Source: Ichthyophonus hoferi
Lineage: Eukaryota; Opisthokonta; Ichthyosporea; Ichthyophonida; Ichthyophonidae
Direction: 5' to 3'
DNA: 13,285 nt
Assembly (NCBI GenBank): GCA_002751075.1
Contig: NAOQ01000380.1
Span: forward strand, 25,605-38,889
The translations under genes were made by a program, and so were the position numbers. Of this stretch, positions 8,930 through 13,285 are shown piece by piece (position 1 is the stretch's first letter; the number at the start of each line of letters is the position of its first letter). The notes below the pieces were generated by a model. That model saw nothing but the letters and a program-made list of their open reading frames with translations, made no database searches and had not been told where the DNA came from.

Positions 8930-10914
8930 TTCTACTACTACATCATATATATTTACCTCTAGTTGTATATAATATTATAGTCATATCATTAATCCAAATC
9001 ATGTTATAGTGACTGATAACCCGTTCCTTGAAGGACTTGGGCAATAGATACTATTATATTTTATGTACATGATGCGATTGAATACTATTTGTACTAGCTG
9101 TACCATCCCATTGGAGTCCTTTGGTATATATTTTGTAAGTCATATGGCCTGTTTGACGGTATATACTGACTGTAATAGGTATATACTCTTATGAGGTTGC
9201 AATCACTAGCACCTTCATCTTATAACCACCTTAGTTAATTATACACCCACTTATACCTGTGTGCTATTATTAATATTAATTAGTAAGTAGCCAATTCCAA
9301 GCCTTTATTAAAATTATGATCATGTTATAGAATGATTCTCCAAAAAAAGTGTGTCCTATTTAAAGATCAAATGAGGTGACCCTGTAAGCGATTAACTTTA
9401 TTTAGGTAAAAATAGACTAGCACCCGACTGGATAAAAAACAAATGTTAGCGGAAGTTATCATATGCGTAGAGTGATTGTTTATAATTGCTGCAACTGTAA
9501 TAGATATATGATATACATTATGATAGGCTAGAAATAAAGTAAACTGAGCACGGGTAGAACAAGGTACGATCCAACTAGAAGTTATAATGCTATGTTGACC
9601 AATTGCATTACAATAAATCTAATGTCTTATCTGACACACTCAAATTTATCAATATTATACTAATATATATGCACATTCTGGTATAGTAAACACAACATTC
9701 TTTATACACTACCACCATCTTTAGAGGGTATCAACTACAACAAAGGGTTCGCTGTTAATAGTAGTCAGTCTGACTATATTGTTTACGTATGTAACAAAAT
9801 TTGCTATTTTTGCGTCAAAACACAATTATTAATCCTTGTATTGTAGGAGAGAGTGAATGGTTGAGGCTGAAAGGTCATGTTAACGTACAGGGTGGTCTCA
9901 CGTACTGTGGGGTCCTGGCTATACTCGGCTAGGGGTATGTCATGATGTATGGATTAGTGTAGAACAGGCCGGTTGAGCTCAATATCTCAACAGCAAACAT
10001 TTCGTGGGTATCTACCGTAGTTGATTCAAAAGGATACATGCTGAACTTACTATGCCATATTTCTTTTGGCTAATAATCTAAGCATAGTTTATCACACCGA
10101 TAGTAATTGGCATTTATTATTTACTAGTACTGGATTGGCCAATAAACATTGTTAGTCAGTAAGATACCTTAATTCATTATCATGGTATGGCATGGTATTC
10201 AAGGCTATATAGTTAGTAATTATAATATTTAGTTACAGTTATAGTTAATAGTTATATAGGACTACCCTCCATTTGCAGTCCACTTTACAATGCAACAGTA
10301 TCAGGGACAATTATACCAAGCCATATTGATCGTCTATGTCTATACACCTTTCTACTTGATTCTCCTAAGACATAAAGATATAACCGTGTAAAAACAAAAT
10401 AAGCCAGAAAAATGTAAACGCTACAATGACAGTTTTATAATACTGCGAGCCCGACTACCTTTACATTGGCTGATTTTCCCTTTGTATGTGCACTTATGTC
10501 ATGAACAACCAATCATATATCGTGTCGCTGGAGAGATGCTATATATAGAAATATAATGTATGCTATAATGCCACATACCACAGCCTGAACCAGATGTGAT
10601 TCTCCTTAGCCACGTGTTTCACGGGCCGCCGTTCAGCCAATAGGGCTATGTCTTATTGGGTTGAACACAAAAGAATTGTGATCAAATCTTTCAATCAAGT
10701 TAAATTTATTGAAAACCTATTATTCGTCCATAATGTTGCCCTAAAAATAATATACATATGTATAACTTACATTCATTCCATATCAATAGAAACCAACTTC
10801 AAGCCAAGTTTCAAACCTAGAACTAACCAATGACATGATAGTACTAAAACATTAAAACATATTAGGTAATTAACCCACTCTGGGCAATCTATTAATTAAA
10901 CACTGGAGCATCTA
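8929..10914. other. Convergent intergenic / 3'-flanking region without supported gene
   Basis: About 2 kb between the stops of the two genes. It is AT-rich, with CCAAT/ATTGG sites as elsewhere. No tRNA B box, snRNA or mobile-element coding motif was noticed. GC-richer islands lie at ~9841-9935, ~9962-10010 and ~10574-10650, each open for 60-100 bases in at least one frame. An unassigned 33-codon ATG frame runs 10290-10391 on the plus strand. None matches a family I can name with confidence. Confidence 0.6.
10705..10710 (-). terminator. Candidate AATAAA poly(A) signal for the site-2 protease gene
   Basis: TTTATT on the plus strand is AATAAA on the minus strand, about 205 bases past the TAG stop. 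It is the first such hexamer downstream; no ATTAAA lies between. Confidence 0.4.
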
Positions 10915-11116
10915 CTATCTAGCTAGAGACAAAACAGATAGTAGTACATTAACAACCATGAGAGCAGATCCCATTAAGAGGATAGGCTTGCCCCAGTGGT
11001 ATTGTTGTCTCGCTCCATAGGGCTTTAGTAGTGCAAGTAGAGCAAACTCGCCATCAAACTGGAAGGCCGGGACTATATTAAAAAGTGAGAGAGCAAGCGA
11101 AAGAGATAGCAGATAC
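10915..11116 (-). CDS. MBTPS2: S2P terminal exon with NxxPxxxxDG motif
   Basis: Encodes YLLSLSLALSLFNIVPAFQF, DGEFALLALLKPYGARQQYH, WGKPILLMGSALMVVNVLLS, VLSLAR, stop. NIVPAFQFDG is the second M50 active-site motif, in which Asp is a zinc ligand. Two hydrophobic helices flank it. The C-terminus ends SLAR, as human ends MVTAR. The acceptor is CATACCAG, with CACTAAC 19 bases upstream as a good branch site. Confidence 0.94.
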
Positions 11117-13020
11117 CTGGTATGAAGAATAAGGTTAGTGATGGGATGAGAGGTAAGTAACATAAAATAGACATAGTAAATATAGCATTATGTCTGTTTT
11201 TTTCCGTTTTTATTCTTATATTACAAGACATAGCTTTTATATCATGCTGCTTAAAAATAGTTTACCAATTAAACCGCGTTAGTACAAGTAAATAATCGGT
11301 AGAGAGCAGTCTAGCCTGCCTTAGTTAAAGTATAGAACCGAAGAGAATAAGCACATAAATTTAAAAAAATTGAAATTAAACAAAGCAATGAAAAAAAAGA
11401 GTAAGAGAAAGATATCATATTTTAAATTTTGTACACAAATAGAAAATATAGTGTATACTTAATAAAATAACATTCTTTTAAAGGTTATTAACTTTATATT
11501 TATCAACTGTATAAGAGATATAGGATAAAACCATACTTTAGTGCAATCTCCAGTGATATAGGTAGAGTCAACGGGAGAAAAGAGCTTCGTGGTACGTAGT
11601 TGGATACAGATACTAAGTATAAAGGGAGGGGTGGGTTATTATAATAATTTAACAGTCTATTGCCATTGCACTTTAAGGGTAGTGTCAAAACGTAGAATAA
11701 CATACACTTAAACCAGCATACAGAGTAATATGTAATAGGATATAGTAGCATATAGTAACATACAATAAGCTATCGTGGCAAAGAATATGACCTATAATAA
11801 CTCGTATCAGAATAATTATTATACTAAACAAGAAATAGAGTAATTGAATAATAATAAATAAAATGAAGAGAATACCCATGCCATAGGCTGGGGAGCATAT
11901 AGAACAGAGGAGAGGAGAGAAAGTGAGAGGAAAAAAAAGAATGAGAGAGAGAAGGAAAACGTGGAAAACTAATGAGAGAGAAAGCCTTAAAAAAACCATG
12001 AGAAAAAAAAAAGACAAAAAAGAGATTATAGGAAGCAGTGGTTTAGTGATAAGGAGCCAATAGAAACATACCTTCAGAGTACAATAACCGGGGGTTACCC
12101 CAAAATAGTAAGAAGGGGACCTGACTTCCATGCAATTGCACCTTGGCTAAGGTAGTATTAACAGGAAGGACAGGGAACACACAGACATTGGCACTAGTAT
12201 CTAGGGGAGGGGTAGGGAGTATAAATGTGAGGGAGAGGGAAGGAAGAGAGGGAGGGGAAAGAGGAAGAGGTGGCACGTACAACACCAACTAGACGCGAGG
12301 GAGGGTGGGGGAGGTCTTACCCTGGACGTCAAAGGTGGTACATTCATAGTTCATTTCACAGCGAATATTATCAGCTGTATGGTGCGCTGGCAGACAGGCA
12401 TACTTGATTACCTGTGTAAACCGGCCAATTAGAGCAAGAGTGTGCACTTGCGTCCCCATATTATTGGTTAACCCATACCTATAGCGAGTCTTTGCCATTT
12501 AACATCCTGAATGATCATAGCCTAGATGAATATCATTCATCTTACCCGCAGTAGACTGTTAATAGTTATAATCGACAAATGGCAACCCAATGTTAAATAT
12601 AACTCATAACTTTAGGCCAGCCCCTCACCCACAACTGCGTAACCAGTGCTCATTCTGCTCATAATATTACCTCTTTGTCTTTATATAGTTAACCTAAAGG
12701 TACAGTCCAACCACATGGTGCTTGTTATAGAGATAAGGAGAAATATGCCAACCCACTTATTATGCCTTCTCTACATCACCCCCATATACCCAATCATAAA
12801 CATGCTATAAGTCCCCTATAAGGCTAGCCAATGCTCACCATCTTCCTGGTGGTAATACTGTAACCAAAGCAAAGGTGGGCTGGTGACGTCATCTTCTGTT
12901 CTGGCTGGCAGCACTCTACAACTCCCGCATCATCAAGCCACCATGTGAGATTGGTCGATGTAGCTTCTGTCTTCTCTGCTAGTGGTTGTGTGTGATTATT
13001 GTGCATAGCAACCACTGCAG
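10915..13020 (-). CDS. MBTPS2: Site-2 protease (S2P), C-terminal 5 exons (partial at 5' end)
   Basis: Intramembrane zinc metalloprotease of family M50, which in other eukaryotes cleaves membrane-bound transcription factors such as SREBP and ATF6 after site-1 cleavage. Exons, 5' to 3' on the minus strand: ~13020-12839, 12411-12321, 12200-12072, 11612-11537, 11116-10915. Phases 0,1,1,2 agree and the frame is open to TAG at 10917-10915. Matches to human MBTPS2 in order: LDDAGVVECCQPE (human LDGSTECCNNH), YACLPAHH with NIRCEMNYEC (HTCLPARK, CRTNKDC), NVCVFPVLPVNTTLAKVQ (SFCIIPSLETHTRLIKVK), VSVSNYVPRSSFLPL ([15 protein letters not shown]), KYLLSLSLALSLFNIVPAF (KYLISLSGALAIVNAVPCF), FDGEF (LDGQW). 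Asp of FDG is the expected zinc ligand. The HExxH exons lie beyond the right edge. Identity is very likely; the start of the first exon is uncertain. Confidence 0.9.
11117..12071 (-). other. Introns D-E (11117-11536) and C-D (11613-12071) of S2P
   Basis: AT-rich, with no additional exon seen. The C-D intron contains a GA-rich (plus-strand) run at ~11897-12020, which reads as a long C/T tract in the sense orientation of S2P. The long minus-strand open frame there is low-complexity Ser/Leu/Phe and not a protein. Confidence 0.65.
11537..11612 (-). CDS. MBTPS2: S2P exon D
   Basis: Encodes SVSNYVPRSSFLPLTLP then ISLEIAL, with split Val and Lys codons at its edges. It matches human [20 protein letters not shown]. 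The acceptor is TTATACTTAG and the donor is AA|GTATGG. Confidence 0.87.
12072..12200 (-). CDS. MBTPS2: S2P exon C
   Basis: The acceptor is CTCCCCTAG and the donor is GAAG|GTATGT. Encodes TSANVCVFPVLPVNTTLAK, VQLHGSQVPFLLFWGNPRL, LYSE, aligning with human FCIIPSLETHTRLIKVK and MLYVGHP. The NTT tripeptide is a potential luminal glycosylation site. Confidence 0.88.
12202..12318 (-). repeat. Pyrimidine-rich 120-base intron of S2P
   Basis: Plus-strand AGGGGAGGGG and GAGGGAGAGGGAAGGAAGAG are CT-rich in the sense orientation. The run fills the short B-C intron and forms its pyrimidine tract before CCCCTAG. Confidence 0.8.
12321..12411 (-). CDS. MBTPS2: S2P exon B
   Basis: Encodes VIKYACLPAHHTADNI then RCEMNYECTTFDVQ. 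The acceptor is TTTACACAG and the donor is CAGG|GTAAGA. The spacing of CLPA, C and C follows human S2P. Only 120 bases of intron separate it from exon C. Confidence 0.88.
12839..13020 (-). CDS. MBTPS2: S2P exon A (luminal Cys-rich loop), start uncertain
   Basis: The secure part reads TWWLDDAGVVECCQPEQK, MTSPAHLCFGYSITTRKM, ending ATG|GTGAGC. The ECC pair and VCFSY-like HLCFGY match the Cys-rich luminal loop of S2P. Three possible acceptors (exon starts 13020, 13014 or 12975) give the same phase, so the true N-terminal edge of this exon is not settled. Two NxT sites (NHT, NLT) would be luminal. Confidence 0.75.
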
Positions 13021-13077
13021 CTGAGTCACAAGCATGTCCATTTTGACGTCACCGTGATAATATCCATGCACACATCA

Positions 13078-13122
13078 CTATATATATGTGTATATATATG
13101 TACGTATATGTATATATATAGA
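13078..13122. repeat. TA/GTATAT microsatellite
   Basis: Alternating TATATATG/TATGTACG units lie in what should be an intron of S2P upstream of exon A. The remaining sequence to 13285 is short of any S2P-like exon that I could recognise on the minus strand. Confidence 0.8.
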
Positions 13123-13285
13123 GAAACATACTAACACTGTCCCACACACAGGCCTACCCTACTCAGCTAGCATCAGCTCTACGCTACAAAACCTTTCTCT
13201 ATCCTATGCTATATCTAGCCAACCTGCGTTACATATACATATATCTACATATACCACCACATAAGAAGACAACATATATATATAT

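Noticed and set aside
9972-9991. GTTGAG...CTCAAC hairpin as a structured RNA
   Set aside because: Only a 6-base stem with no supporting snRNA, SRP or RNase P motifs nearby; expected by chance in 13 kb.
11685-12131. 148-codon minus-strand ORF
   Set aside because: Only the end that overlaps exon C is out-of-frame S2P sequence; the rest is translated C/T-rich intron with Phe/Leu/Ser bias and no motif.
12043-12288. Minus-strand ORF beginning upstream of S2P exon C as a gene start
   Set aside because: The N-terminal part is Pro/Leu/Ser from the pyrimidine tract; the protein match begins only after the CCCCTAG acceptor.
13152-13270. Plus-strand open stretch after CACACACAG (ALRYKTFLYPMLYLANLRYI) as an exon
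   Set aside because: Two frames are open but AT-repeat driven, it lies inside an expected S2P intron on the opposite strand, and no family match is seen.

Overview
The window is eukaryotic and intron-dense. It holds the 3' parts of two convergent, spliced protein-coding genes. Every intron inferred here is GT-AG. Coding exons are short (69-312 bases) and lie between AT-rich introns of about 120-860 bases that are full of simple repeats. No bacterial-style operons, ribosome binding sites or CRISPR are seen, and no mobile-element genes or RNA genes were recognised. The species cannot be fixed from sequence alone. An intron-rich protist or early-branching opisthokont/amoebozoan would fit. From memory, the C-terminal block of the first protein ([16 protein letters not shown]) looks more like fungal or protist debranching enzymes than vertebrate ones.

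Layout, plus strand, 1-8928: the left edge is a 33-unit pentanucleotide array (1-165) at the 3' end of an intron. Seventeen coding exons (178-8928) follow, encoding the C-terminal 664 residues of a eukaryotic bifunctional glycogen debranching enzyme (AGL/Gdb1 type). This covers the end of the central region and the whole amylo-alpha-1,6-glucosidase domain. The N-terminal 4-alpha-glucanotransferase half must lie left of the window. The phases at all 16 internal introns agree, and the joined frame has no stop before the TAA at 8926-8928. That stop is embedded in an AATAAA hexamer.

Layout, 8929-10914: about 2 kb of intergenic or 3'-flanking sequence with no gene I can support. It has a few GC-richer, short open islands on either strand.

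Layout, minus strand, 13020-10915: five exons encode the C-terminal ~225 residues of a site-2 protease (S2P/MBTPS2, family M50). They include the NxxPxxxxDG zinc-ligand motif. The catalytic HExxH exons lie beyond the right edge.

The two genes are tail-to-tail neighbours with no evident shared pathway: cytosolic glycogen breakdown versus intramembrane proteolysis in the Golgi/ER. The most unusual signals are non-coding. They are the pyrimidine pentamer array abutting a splice acceptor, a marked excess of CCAAT/ATTGG pentamers on both strands, an extended branch-site-like motif (CTGACCCTTAT) shared by several introns, a different microsatellite in almost every intron, and the stop codon lying inside the poly(A) hexamer. 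I found no convincing undescribed protein system here.
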